A stretch of 64,000 nucleotides of DNA from Archegozetes longisetosus. Taxonomy: Eukaryota; Arthropoda; Arachnida; Sarcoptiformes; Trhypochthoniidae. Within the stretch, counting starts at the first letter, position 1. Each line of letters starts with the position of its first letter. The notes beneath the pieces are model-generated. The model saw nothing but the letters and a program-made list of their open reading frames with translations. It ran no database searches and had not been told where the DNA came from. The DNA lies in the NCBI GenBank assembly GCA_018873245.2, contig JAEMBT020000005.1, forward strand, positions 5,070,001 through 5,134,000, read 5' to 3'. Made by a program: the position numbers and the translations under genes. This document shows positions 35,320-46,671 of the stretch, one piece after another.

Positions 35320-35887
35320 ATGGCTTTCAACGTGATATTAAAGCGATTCTCAAATGAACTGTTGAGTCCATATCCATGGCTTCTGTCCAGTAATTGATTA
35401 ATTTTGAATTGATTTTTAGAGATATCATGAAGTAATGAATTATTTAATTGATAGATTCATTGACTGTACGTTTTGTGTGCAAAAGTCCGGGTCAGTCACA
35501 AAAGGGTGTACGAAGAAAACCAAAAAATCTCAAACTTATTTGTGTTCCTGGGGATAAAGTTGAAGAGCGAGCCTTATTGGGAGAACAAAAAACACTCAGA
35601 TATCATCCAGGCATCAATGTATTCAAAATAACTAATTGTACAAACGAATCATTTATTAGTTTTAATTTTCTATTCAATCGCAGGTTGGTCTGGATCCGAG
35701 AGATAAAAGTTTATATGCCTTATGTTCGGGAACTGTTTATTATTCAATTGAAAAGTTCAATCCCAATCCGAAGAATCATTTCGTCCAATCCTTTTATGCC
35801 AACCACACTGGACCTCTTTATAAAAAATACATTCATGTGGTGGCTCACAAACATCCCATTGAATTCAGGCTCATTGACATTATCTGA
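35320..35887 (+). CDS. mRpL27: Mitochondrial ribosomal protein L27
   Basis: Three exons (35320-35389, 35455-35618, 35684-35887) join in phase to 145 residues. bL27m is a large-subunit protein near the peptidyl-transferase centre of the mitochondrial ribosome. The N-terminal stretch MAFNVILKRFSNELL is a plausible mitochondrial targeting sequence. The core shows KSPGQSQKGVRRKPKNL, a derived form of the N-terminal conserved block, then GDKVEERALLGEQKTLRYHP and, across the intron, GINVGLDPRDKSLYAL, matching the HPG-x-NVG-x-D-x-LYAL signature. The C-terminus YKKYIHVVAHKHPIEFRL agrees with animal mitochondrial L27. An AATAAA lies at 35970-35975, 82 bp after the stop. Confidence 0.9.
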
Positions 35888-35969
35888 TAATCAACTAAAT
35901 TATTGATTATTCACTTTGTTTAATGCAATTGTTATTAACTTAGATTATTTAGTACTACTTCAGTCATTG

Positions 35970-35975
35970 AATAAA
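35970..35975 (+). terminator. AATAAA polyadenylation signal of mRpL27
   Basis: This exact AATAAA is the first downstream of the mRpL27 stop codon. Confidence 0.55.
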
Positions 35976-36413
35976 TAGCTAGAATCAATTGATCTTGTTT
36001 CCTATTAGTTTTAAAAAGTTTCATTTGCAACAAGTTTTTCCTGTGATTTATTTTAAAATCTTGTAATTGTCAGAAGTTTTGACTTGATTTAATTGAATGC
36101 TATATTCAATCATACAAAATGCTCTCTGTTTTCAAATAGAAGATAGTTTTCAGGAAAAAATAGAGGAAAATATTTGCTCTGAAACAGAGTTGACTTATAT
36201 TAACACCAGAGTTAACTTGAGTTGGCTCTCTTGTGATTTGTGACAGCAAAGATCAGTGCATTTATACTGAGCTCAGAATTGGCTCATTTTTACTTTTGAA
36301 ACAATTTGCGAAAATGAGGGCGCAAACTCTTAATCTTGAGTTCAAAAATATGTTTTCATTTGACTAATTAATTCATAACTAATTATGATGAATATATTGA
36401 TAAACTTCAGAGC

Positions 36414-36738
36414 AGTGATGTCCCGTTTGATGTTCAGACTCGTGCTCGGAACTCAAGCTCAAACCTACTAAAACTTTCATGCTCGTCGTGTTCAGCTAAA
36501 GGGTGCAATAGTCTTTCGAAAGACTTTATTTGAGCTATAATTTGTGCAGATTCCATGTTTAAATTCTTTAAGTTAGAAATTTCTCGGTTTCCTAATATGA
36601 AACTTTTATTGGATGAAAATGTTTGAACTTCAAAAATTTTCGAGCAACTAAATTAATTGTTCAAACTCGGAAAAATTCACGCGCTCGACGCTCGCTTTCA
36701 ACACTGAACGCGAGAGACTCGAGTCTTGAACATCACTT
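36414..36738. mobile_element. MITE with hAT-like termini
   Basis: The left end reads agtgatgtcccgtt and the right end, reverse-complemented, reads agtgatgttcaaga. Both ends are flanked inside by gctcg-rich inverted sequence. AGTGATG-type ends are common in hAT transposons. The element is about 325 bp and has no coding capacity. An 8-bp target duplication could not be confirmed. Confidence 0.55.
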
Positions 36739-38577
36739 TTCAAAAGTATAAGCCAATGACAACACGTCCTTAACCTTAACCTTATTTAATAAAAGCTTGA
36801 AGTCATTTAATGCGAAATTCTTTAGACACTACATTTATGAATAAACTATGTAAAGATTTGTAAATTTGTCTAACGAATTTAATGGTTAGTACACTTTTCA
36901 TTTTTGAAGACTTCAAAACTGAGAGTATACTAGTTTTATTGTAAGTATTCTCTAAATATTATTATAAAATCTCTAATTCTGTAATCAAATTATTAAAAAA
37001 AATCAAACTAAAAGGTTGAATGACTTAAGCTGATTAGAATATATGAAGCTTGAAAATTTTAATATGATATTTAGCTTAACTGGTTGTCTGCAAATCATGT
37101 GAATAAAGCTTACAAGTCATTAGCCTTAAGCGGAATTCAATTTGCTCCTACTAGGAACTGATAAAAGTTTGCCAGTCTTTTTACTATCGTATTAAATCCA
37201 GCAATTCAGAAACTTTCAATTAAAATACTGTTCGCTTTTTAAAAGTTTCCTTAAATAATGGAGTTAACTTTTTATTACTTTTGTAATTTTAATCACAAAT
37301 TAAATCGTTTACTTGTTGAAATTCGAGTGCTTTAAAATAAATCCTTACTAGTCAATTGTAACCTTTCAAAAAGTAGCGTCAGAAATAGCAAAGTAATGAA
37401 ACTGTTTCAGAAATAGTAAACAGTTTTAAGAACAGTCGTATTCGTCGGTCCAGTTTTACCAAATTTTTCAAAAATTCAGTTCTAACCTTATCACAAAATT
37501 TTGTTAAAATGAGTTTTTAAAATAAGAATTCTTTATTGTGAACACCATTTTAATGATTAAATTTGTTTTTAACTCAATGATAAGATTTTTGTTTCATGTT
37601 TTAAACTTTGTTCATAAGTGATATCTAAACAATGCGTAATATTTAAGAAAAATGGTTCCTTAGATTTGGATGAATTTTTAAAAAACGGACAGTATATTAA
37701 TAAGTTCTAAATGAAAACCTATGAGACGTTTTTCCTTGAATTAAAATATTGTTTTTTATCTTAATACTTGTTATACAGATCTTAGATATACAGGTTTAGG
37801 ACTAGAACAGACAACTTCAACTTTATTCAACCATTTACGAAAGAGTTCGAAACATTCATTTTAGTGTTACTTTTAAGGTGAAAACTTTAGAAAAATAAAT
37901 TTCTAAAACCATTTTTAAGCACCGCATGAAAGATGTTAAGCTATGAGGAGTGGTGAAGCCAGACTTCAAGTAGGGTACACAGATTTTGATTAAATATTTA
38001 CTTTTTCAATTAAAACCTACTGCGTAACAGTTTTAAACTCCAATTATAATCTATTTTTACTTAATTTATGGCATATATCACAGCAAATTAACAAAATTTC
38101 ACACTCAGAATCATATAACTTTTTACGTCAAGTTAGCGACAATTTCGAATTGAGGTTTGCGTTGGAGGTGCCCAGGCATCCGAGTTCCTACTGACTATCC
38201 TGAATCGAAGAGAGTTGCTTAATTATAATTACTTTATAGAAAGTTTCAATTCAAATAAAGGCTGACTATACTATTGGACAAAAGTGTTGCTCGCAATACG
38301 GTTGATATAGACATTTAGTTCTATTGATTTAGTAGAAAATACTAGAATCTAAGTTTCTTTAGGGCTCAACTCATGTCTTACAAAGTCATTCATAGTTTAA
38401 AACTCGATTATCTGGTTTTAAGTCTATAAAGTCTATTGAGTGCATTGCATCTTCTATTCATTAATAATCATAATGAAAATTTGCCGATTTATTAATGATT
38501 ACTCTTATTGAAACAACTTTAACATTAGCTTTAGTAACAACCGCTGTTATTAATATGAGTCTATCTGTGGGTATATT

Positions 38578-38888
38578 AGTCTTAAGTGTATCGTATTCAC
38601 AGTTTAATGTATTTGGAAAGGGAGTTGGTATTAGAGTAGTATATGGTTACCATTGAGTAGTTGATTTGTGACCAGCACGCTACACAGATTATTCCCCTTG
38701 ACTAACCTGCTAACTGATTTAAGTTGTGATGCCACCACAATGTTTAAGTTGGTTAGTTAGGTTAGCTAAGAGAAGTATCTCAGGCATTGCGCTAGACATA
38801 GATCAATCTCCAATGGTCACCATATACTACTTCAATACTGAATCCCTTTCAAAATACATTAAACTTTGAGTGCGAGACACTTAAGTCT
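38578..38888. mobile_element. Foldback MITE, nearly full-length inverted repeat
   Basis: The left arm agtcttaagtgtatcg...gtttaatgtattt and the right arm (reverse complement agacttaagtgtctcg...gtttaatgtattt) pair along most of the 311 bp. Inner matches include agtagtatatggt and ctaacctgctaact against ctaacctaactaac. No frame is coded. The superfamily is not clear from the ends. Confidence 0.65.
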
Positions 38889-38904
38889 GACATGCCCTTC
38901 TGTC

Positions 38905-38923
38905 TGTCTGTCTGTCTGTCTAT
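38905..38923. repeat. Tetranucleotide microsatellite (ctgt)
   Basis: About five uninterrupted ctgt units lie directly after the foldback element. Confidence 0.8.
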
Positions 38924-39213
38924 CCACATGACATGATTGACGTATTTATGATTCATTGTTACAGACATTACGATCCAAAATAAAAGATATTTCAAGGCGT
39001 GACTTTAAATGTTTGTGAAATAAAATGACTTATTTTTGATAAATTTTCATAATGATCATGTCGATACTCTTTTAAATTTAAAATCAATCGAATTGTAAGG
39101 GTCGCCAGGGCCACATGAAAACAAAAACTTTGCATTTAATGAAATAAATTAAACATAAAAGTAAACGTTAGCTATGAATATAAAGGGAGACTTGAATGAC
39201 TCAAATGGTAGTA

Positions 39214-39617
39214 CAGTCGGTCCCGTTTAAAGTAAACGTTTATAGAGAATAATTGCCCATAGTGAGCAATATCCTAACAAAAATCTTAAATCCATACAGA
39301 AAAATACAATTGAAAACTTAGTAATCAGAGATAGCAACAAAAAGTGTCCACTGTCAACCTGTCTGTAATGCGCATAGATTTTTTACCGGATTTTAACCTG
39401 TAATTTGCTTCGATTACTATATTGATACTATATTAAATATTGAATAAGTTTGCTAATATCTTCGATATTATGATCTGATGGAAAGCATGACATCACAATG
39501 CATCACTTCTGATAGCTATCAATAATTAAGTTTTTGGATGTGCAGTTATAGTGAATCTCCGCTTGTAGAGAACACATTTGACTGCAGAGATTCGTTGACT
39601 ATAAACGGGAATGACTG
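39214..39617. mobile_element. pogo/Tc1-mariner-type MITE with TA duplication
   Basis: The ends are cagtcggtcccgtttaaagt on the left and cagtcattcccgtttatagt on the right (reverse-complemented), flanked on both sides by TA. A TA target duplication and CAGTC ends are typical of Tc1/mariner/pogo elements. The element is 404 bp and non-coding, so it depends on a transposase elsewhere. Confidence 0.65.
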
Positions 39618-40564
39618 TATTATTGAAACACGCCACCAAAACATAATACAAGTCGAGTAGTAGTAGTAGGTATTACTTCAATAGAAGCTTGTATATTAAA
39701 CTCTCAGCTGAACTCTCATTGCGTTTTAATGGGTTTTTAATAAGGATTTCAATTGTTTTATTTGTGTTCGTTTTATGGATTTATCAATGGATTCCTATAA
39801 TGAAAATCCAAATTAAAAATTAGTTGATTTGAAGAATTAATTGAGTAATAAATCAATAAATTTGTTGCTCAAATATATATATCAAATATTGAAAATCAAT
39901 GAATAATAAAGGATTTAATTGAATACGACTTATAGGTTGAAATGAATTAAAAGATAATAATAACATCAACGATGATGATAATAATAATAATAATGGTTTA
40001 AAGTTATGGCAATTCGTTATAATCAAAATTGTCTTATAGTTGATATATTATTTCAATTCTGTCACTATTATAGGCATAAAGTGAGACATTTTTGTCAACT
40101 TATTATTCAACACAACTTATAAATAGTGTACAAATATTATTGAGTATTAGCTCATGTTCTGGTCTTATTCTCTCTATTATTACAACAAATATATTATTCA
40201 TATTTATTCATTCAAATTGTAGACATTTTACGCAATATTGACTCTATTCCTGTTGTGAATTTTTGTTTCATTTCATCAGTTGTTGCATTTATTCAATAAT
40301 TAAATATTTGAATAATTAGTGAAGAATTAGTGAAGAATTCAATTGTTTGATTGTTGTGTCAATTGATTGTCAACTTTTTTGAAACTATGAGTTTCCTTAT
40401 ATTAAGACTAATGTAAAGATCATACGATTACTAATTAATTACTAATAGAATATCAATTTATTTATTCATATATTAACAAGTCGTACAAAAGCATTCCTTT
40501 AACTCATAATTGAAGTGAAAATTGCAACAATCTGAATATCGATCTAAATATTAAGTATCGGAAA

Positions 40565-43500
40565 ATGGTTGACAGCAAAGGAAATGAAAATGAGGGCAAA
40601 TCTAACGCCGAAGGAGTCGATGACTCCGAAGAAGAGAACGAGATTCTTGAAGAAAGTCCTTGTGGTCGTTGGCTCAAGCGCAGAGAAGAAGTTTGTCTAT
40701 TATTCAGATTTGAATTATTGTCTTGTTTATTGTTGCTTTAAGCTTTAACTGATTTTAATTGTATTGAAAGGTTGAGCAGAAAGACATCCCAGGAATCGAT
40801 GCCACTTATTTGGCAATGGATACCGAGGAGGGCGTAGAAGTTGTATGGAATGAAGTCAGATTTTCTGAGAGAAGGAATTTTAAGAAAAATGAAGAAACAA
40901 TTAGTGAAGTGTTCGATAGGTTAATACAATTAGAACATCCAAATATAGTTAAATTACATAAATATTGGATCCACGAAGATGTGGATAAGCCCAGAGTTAT
41001 TTTTATTACTGAGTATATGTCTAGTGGATCATTGAAACAGTTCCTTAAAAAGACTAAGAGAAGCTTAATTAGAATGGCTTTACTGGTAATTACATGTTTT
41101 AACTATCATTTTTTATACTAAGATGAACGTAATTTACATTCTGTATATTTTCATATTTTTTGGTTGATGTTTCTATAGTTCGAAAGTTGGTTAATATCTT
41201 CATAATTTGAAAGCTAACTAATGTTATGATATTTTGTGTGATTTAAGGGTTGGAGGAGATGGTGCACTCAAACGTTGTCAGCACTTTGTTATTTGCACAC
41301 TTCTCAGCCGCCTATAGTTCACGGAAATTTAAACTGCGATACAATTTTCATTAGTCATAACGGACTTATCAAAATAGGAGCCGTAGCTCCCGATGCAATA
41401 CATAAACACGTGAAAACAGTGAGAGGAGATTCTAAAGCAAATCTGCATTTTGTTGCTCCAGAAATCGGATGCATTACTGATAACGATAGCACTGCATTGT
41501 CTCCAGCCGTAGATATCTATTCGTTCGGAATGTGTGCCTTAGAGATGGCAGCCTTAGAAATATCGGCCAACGGGGAAACCACCCATATCACCGATGAAGT
41601 CATCAACAATACGATTGAGAGTCTCGATAATCCATTACAAAAAGATTTCATCAGTCGATGTTTGAACAAAAATTCTAAAGAAAGGCCGACTGCCAGAGAG
41701 TTGTTGTTTCACCCGATCATATTCGAAGTGCCGACTCTGCGACTATTCGCTGCTCACGTGATAGTCAACACTCCTTCCTACCAACCGGAACAGCTGACAG
41801 AAGAAGCGATCGCTAGATTCTTGTGCCTCCAGAACAGTTCCGATAAAGTATTGGCAGAGATAAGGCATAGCGACAATCGCCCGCCTATTACTATCAAGCA
41901 AAGCGATGCACCAAAAATTGAATTCGAAAAGTTTTTCGAGGAAGTTAGAAATGGAGCCTTTCCCTTGACTGCAATCGTTACCACAACACGTCCTCCACTG
42001 ATATCTCGTCAGAGAACAATGTCTCCTGAGGTTTCGGGAGAGTCAGCTAAACAGTTGAATTCTCCAGAAAACCCTTACGATGAAGAGACGCGACGGATTA
42101 TTCACATAAACTGTAATATTAAGCCTCTCCAAGAGGCAAATCCAAGTGATACAAGAATCGTGATCTTTATACTCTTACGTCTTGACGACGATGTAAATAG
42201 AAAGTTAACGTGTCAAATTATCAGGACTGACTGCATACCAGAGTCTTTAGCTCAAGAATTAGTCTATTATGGGCTCATCCATAAGGTAGCTGTCATTATC
42301 AAACGCTTCTCTCAATCCATTTCGTCGGGGTAGAATTATGAGGTTCTATTCCATAATATACGTATGAGCCAAATTGTCGTAAACCATTTAATCGTCAGAT
42401 CAAAACAATTCTCGAGGTCATTTTTGAAAAATCATTTATCAAATAGTGTAATCGAATTTCTGATGATTTTGGAGAGTTTAATACGCTATTCGATAAGTGA
42501 TTTCTCAAAATTGTCTGCAAAATTGATTTCGCAAAAGTGATCTCAAGAATTGTTTTAATTTGACGATTAAATGGTTTACGACAATTTGGCCCATACGTAT
42601 ACTGTCGAATGGAACCTTATAATCCTAACCCGACGATTTCAATTTGACGTGAGTTCAAGAGTACTAAATCCTTAATAATTAATTGATTGCTTATTTAATT
42701 TCGTTCAACATACTTCTGATCCCAAGGTTAAGTTATTGAAATCAATATTTTTGCACAGTTCTTAACAATGTTGATTTCAATACTTTAACCCTCAGGTCAA
42801 AGGTGAATGAATTGTGAAGAATTCATTATTTTTGGATTCCTTTAATATTCAGAATCTATAGGCATAACATTCCATTTGTGAGAAAGAATAAGTTTCACTA
42901 AAATACATGAATAACAGAATGCTTGACATAAATTTTGAATTATATTAAAAAAGTTCAGATTAATGTCACTAGTTATTTGAAATAATCATATTTTGAGTAC
43001 TTGATCTGTAAATATTGTATTTTGTTTGCATATGAACAGGATGATCGGGAAATGGTCGCAAGTATACTATTAGAAACATTAAACCTAAGTGCGGGCGCAC
43101 CTAATCAGTCAGCCAGTTGTCAAAAGAATAGAGAAGTACCACAACAACAGCAAATTCAACAGCAACTACAACCCCAGTATCAAATACAACACCAACAGAT
43201 TCAACAACAACCCCAACAGATTCAACAACAACCCCAACAGATTCAACAACAACCCCAACAGATTCAACAACAACCCCAACAGATTCAACAACAACCCCAA
43301 CAGATTCAACAACAACCCCAACAGATTCAACAACAACCCCAACAGATTCAACAACAACCCCAACAGATTCAACAACAACCCCAACAGATTCAACAACAGC
43401 TCCCACAAATTCAGCAGCCCCAACAGATTCAACAACAACCCCAACAGATTCAACAACAATCCCAACAGATTCAACAACAACCCCAACAAATTCAACAACA

Positions 43501-43624
43501 GCTCCCACAAATTCAGCAACCCCAACAGATTCAGCAAATATCCCAACAACAGCCTCAACAACAAATGCAACCGCAACAACAAAGTGTGGCAACAATAGAA
43601 AAGCCGACACCATCTGCAACTTAG
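40565..43624 (+). CDS. NRBP1: NRBP nuclear receptor binding pseudokinase (Madm) with Q-rich tail
   Basis: Four exons (40565-40690, 40771-41085, 41248-42285, 43040-43624) join in phase to 687 residues. Animal NRBP proteins are about 535 to 640 residues. NRBP is a conserved pseudokinase adaptor involved in ER-Golgi traffic, growth control and CUL2/4-based ubiquitination. Signature blocks are ESPCGRWLKRREEV, GIDATYLAMDTEEGVEVVWN, FITEYMSSGSLKQFLKKTKR, WRRWCTQTLSALCYLHT and VDIYSFGMCALEMA. Catalysis is lost as in the family: VHGNLNCDTIFI replaces the HRD loop and IGAVAPD replaces DFG, and the glycine loop is missing. The family C-terminal domain (LLFHPIIFEVP, FFEEVRNGAFPLTA) is present. The last exon adds DDREMVASILLETLNL and then an unusual tail of about 160 residues built from a QQIQQQP repeat. 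Confidence 0.94.
42323..42635. mobile_element. Foldback MITE inside NRBP intron 3
   Basis: Ends are cgtcggggtag and ctaacccgacg. Arms of about 130 bp pair along nearly their whole length, including gccaaattgtcgtaaacc on the left and its complement on the right. ATTT flanks both ends (42319-42322 and 42636-42639) and may be the target duplication. It begins 37 bp after the splice donor. Confidence 0.7.
42726..42790. repeat. Hairpin inside NRBP intron 3
   Basis: The left arm ggttaagttattgaaatcaa and right arm ttgatttcaatactttaacc pair with one mismatch, around a loop of about 25 nt. It is the second inverted repeat in this intron. Confidence 0.7.
43185..43545 (+). repeat. 21-bp coding minisatellite encoding QQIQQQP
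   Basis: A unit of 21 bases (caacagattcaacaacaaccc) is repeated about nine times almost perfectly. A higher-order block with QQIQQQLPQIQQP variants then occurs twice. The unit length is a multiple of three, so the frame is kept, and several other frames stay open through it by accident. Confidence 0.9.
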
Positions 43625-45330
43625 TTATGAATGCCTGATGTGCCAAATGAATGCTTGTCTTATTGCTGATTTCGCTTCGATTAATTGTATTTCTAATATG
43701 CAGTAATTCCCAAACCAACTGATGTGCCTCTGCTTATAATACTTACTAAATAGTCAACAGTCGCATAATTTCTAGCGCTGCATAATTTTCAACCGTTTTA
43801 TAGAAATATTGTATAAATTTAAAGAGAACCTAATGATTTGTAAGACATTTCAAATTACAAGAGATTTTTTTAAAAATTAAAACTCTTTTAAGTTAATTCT
43901 TTCATACTATTGGCAGAGATATGTATTTTATTTTGATGTTTGAGCTAAAGTTGTCAAGCCTAAAGCTAATACCATTTAAGTTGCAGTTGAATTTCGCCTC
44001 ATTTACTGATCAAATCTTTAGATCATTGAATAAACTTCAATTTTGAAAATCAATGTAAACGCTATTGTTATAAATCATTTAATTATGTTTGATTAAAATA
44101 AATGAGCTTATCATATACTGTCTGTTAACTAAAATTTTCATTAAAGCTTCCATACGAGTCTACTTTTTTCAGGTCTGCAGAGCTGTAAGATTAGAATAAT
44201 AGAACAGTTTCACCAATAGTCGATTAGAAAACATTCAAAATTGTGATCAATTTTTCAAAAACGAAATCATTAGAGAACGATAAAAAATCCTGTTTTGACT
44301 TTTCGTGCTATAAACTTATTTTTTCATCTTCAAGATTTACCACTGTTTAAATGTATGCCAATTAAACAATAGGATGAAAGAGGATGTACTCAATTTGACT
44401 TTAGTATAGAGAAAATTACTATATTTTAGATGATTCAAATTTCTGATATTCTTAGCAAATCAACTTCAGGTTTATAAATGATACGAATAAAAGTTCAAGC
44501 ATGAATCGAATTTATTCAGAGGTACTCACTTCAGTAAAAATGGTTACAGTATTAAATTTTCATTTTTACAGATACAAACATGGCAGTTAGTTGTACTCTT
44601 TGTTAAATTTATTCATATTTAAACAAAATCATAAAGCAATCAAATCATAGAGGACAACATTGCGATAAATTTCTAGAAGATATACACCATATTAAACAGT
44701 TTCCAATATGGAAAAATGTGTTAGTTAGGATATATATATTAGAAGCTTTCAACTCAAAGAAAAAACTCTGGAAGTTGTTAGAAATTTCAGCAAACTTCAA
44801 GCCAAAATGAAAAAACTGAGCTTTCGAATGAAAATTAGCTGTTTCAAAGCTCAGATGAAAGCAAGTTTTTTTTGAGAAACTCATGTTATTCTTGTGAGCA
44901 ATGCTATAAAAAGAGATTGAAACTGCTCTTCTCTATCATATTCAGTCATAACCAACTAATGCTATCTTTTTCAATACTCTTGATTTCAAGCTGTTATTCG
45001 TGAAAAATGTCTATTTTGATGCCTGTAAGACTTATTCCTGAAAGTTTTAAAGTGATATCGAGCTTAATCCTCCAAGAAAATATTACAATTTTGACAAGTT
45101 TTATTAGTATTGCCTAAAGCTAATACTTTGCAAAAAGATCAAGTTTGAGATCACTATTGGGTCATTTGTCTTTAAGATGAGTTTTCAATGTTGTGCTCAT
45201 ACTGATCTCTAACGAGCAGTTTCTGCAACAATAGAAACTTTAAATTGAAGTAATGTTGAATTTGAAATATTAATTTACAACAAATATACAGAAATTGATA
45301 ATTTGAGGCAATAATGAGAGAAGATGTGGT
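43625..45330. other. Intergenic region downstream of NRBP1
   Basis: No supported gene is seen. An AATAAA around 44097-44102 might end the NRBP1 transcript. The frame at 44645-44884 is low-complexity and not supported. Confidence 0.5.
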
Positions 45331-46211
45331 TTAAGTGTACATCATTTCAGCCATAAAAGACATTTTGCGTGGCAAATACAAATTGTCATCAAAATAAGCG
45401 GCCAGTTCGTCAACCGATGCATCACTAGTGTTGTCATACAATGCCTGTCGCGCACATGTCTTATCCTCTTTTACAATCACTTTATTTTTTTCTTATTGTC
45501 ATTTTTGCATTTATTTCCATCACAACTATTCCTCCAATCGGATAATGCTTTTGAATTATCACTAAAACTAAACTTAGTCCAGCTTTGAGTCCTTTCAGAT
45601 CCCGATAAATTCATTTGACTGAAGTCTTTACATATGTTCTTACTTTTGGCACCAAATTCATAGTCATCTTCAAGTTTTGTGTCCTTTGAATGAAGCGATG
45701 GAACAATTTTCTCTTTATTTGACGATAAGGTGTGAATTCGTCGACGAAAGACGTTTTGTGACTGTCTCTTATCTTGTAGTGAACTGTCAATTAAATTTCA
45801 AGATTTCATTATTTGAATTGAATTTTAACTGAAATATTAAATAAAATCCATTAATAAATGTGAGATACTTTTAACTTAAAATTGGTTAATATTCAAATCT
45901 ATGAAATATTAATTGACTTCAACTATCAATTGAGCCAATGGAATCGTATTGAAATTTAAATTAGACAAAAAAGAAATTAAGTTTAATTATCATCTTATAA
46001 ATGATCACCTTCTTCGAGGAGAATGTGTTGGCGATTTGGGTAAAGAGTCCAGGTCAACAGATGAATTGTCAACAGTTTCGTCAACTTTGAGTCTTTTGAA
46101 GGCTCGAGAGAGAGAAACTTCACTTGAATGGACACAATTATGATGTTTTAGACTAGTTGATTCATCAAACGAACACTTCTTATTGTCCAACTTATCCTCG
46201 CTTTTATCCAT
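45331..46211 (-). CDS. OSER1: OSER1 (oxidative stress responsive serine-rich 1), with frame break
   Basis: Two exons on the minus strand (46009-46211 and 45331-45783) join with a good donor and acceptor. The C-terminus DELAAYFDDNLYLPRKMSF followed by MAEMMYT-stop is diagnostic for OSER1, whose last 35 or so residues are highly conserved and end in exactly this motif. The N-terminal exon shows SLSRAFKRLKVDE, also typical, and Ser/Asp-rich linker sequence. OSER1 is a disordered FOXO-regulated stress protein reported to extend lifespan in model animals. In the second exon the frame ends at a TGA just after an A7 run (45485-45491 on the plus strand). One more A would keep the frame open to the conserved C-terminus and give 218 residues. 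The gene is divergent from RMC1, 460 bp between starts. Confidence 0.85.
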
Positions 46212-46671
46212 TTTTTAATATTTTGACAATAAATCGAAAATACGTTTAAATTTTAATTAAAGTCAAGCGATCGCACAATCAAGTGAAAAAACTTAGTCAT
46301 TGTTTACATCATGTGATCCAGAGCAGTGAAATTTCTAGAAGAGATAGGGATGCGACCAAAATATTAGTAGAGGCTTTCACGGGTTTTATTTCATCTAAAT
46401 TTAAAATACGATTTAGAATAACTTTTTTTCTTTAATTACTCGTTTGAAGATCATTTATAAATACAAAGTTTTGCTTATATTTTTTTCTACCTATGGTTTG
46501 AACTCAAAAATATTGAAACAAAGTTTAATTAAATTATATTTTGAATCAATCAAAAGTCTGATCAAATGCAAGACTTCGTATGTTTGTATAGAAATGAATG
46601 ACGAAATTATTGTTTATTATGGGTTAAAAAATAAGTCACTTAATTAGTAAATTGTGTTTACGATAGAAGTA
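46212..46671. other. Divergent intergenic region between OSER1 and RMC1
   Basis: This 460-bp gap must hold both promoters. The frame at 46444-46647 is AT-rich, starts without ATG and is considered spurious. Confidence 0.5.

Larger units (their letters stand above)
35976..40564. other. Non-coding region rich in miniature inverted-repeat elements
   Basis: No supported gene is seen. The region carries three inverted-repeat elements (36414-36738, 38578-38888, 39214-39617), a gtct microsatellite near 38905-38923 and an aat/gat-rich tract near 39955-39995. Confidence 0.6.

Noticed and set aside
43185..43545. Regularly spaced repeat that might suggest a CRISPR-like array
   Set aside because: There are no spacers. 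The units are contiguous and coding, in a eukaryotic gene.
43089..43718. Several long open frames on both strands across the NRBP repeat (Asn-Arg-Phe, Leu-rich and Val-Glu-Ser-Val repeats)
   Set aside because: They are by-products of a 21-bp repeat whose length is divisible by three. Only the QQIQQQP frame joins in phase to NRBP exon 3.
44645..44884. Phe-rich minus-strand open frame
   Set aside because: Low-complexity T-rich sequence without homology or splice signals that make sense.
46444..46647. 67-codon frame between OSER1 and RMC1 as a possible first exon
   Set aside because: No ATG at its start, AT-rich, and the RMC1 N-terminus is already complete from 46672.
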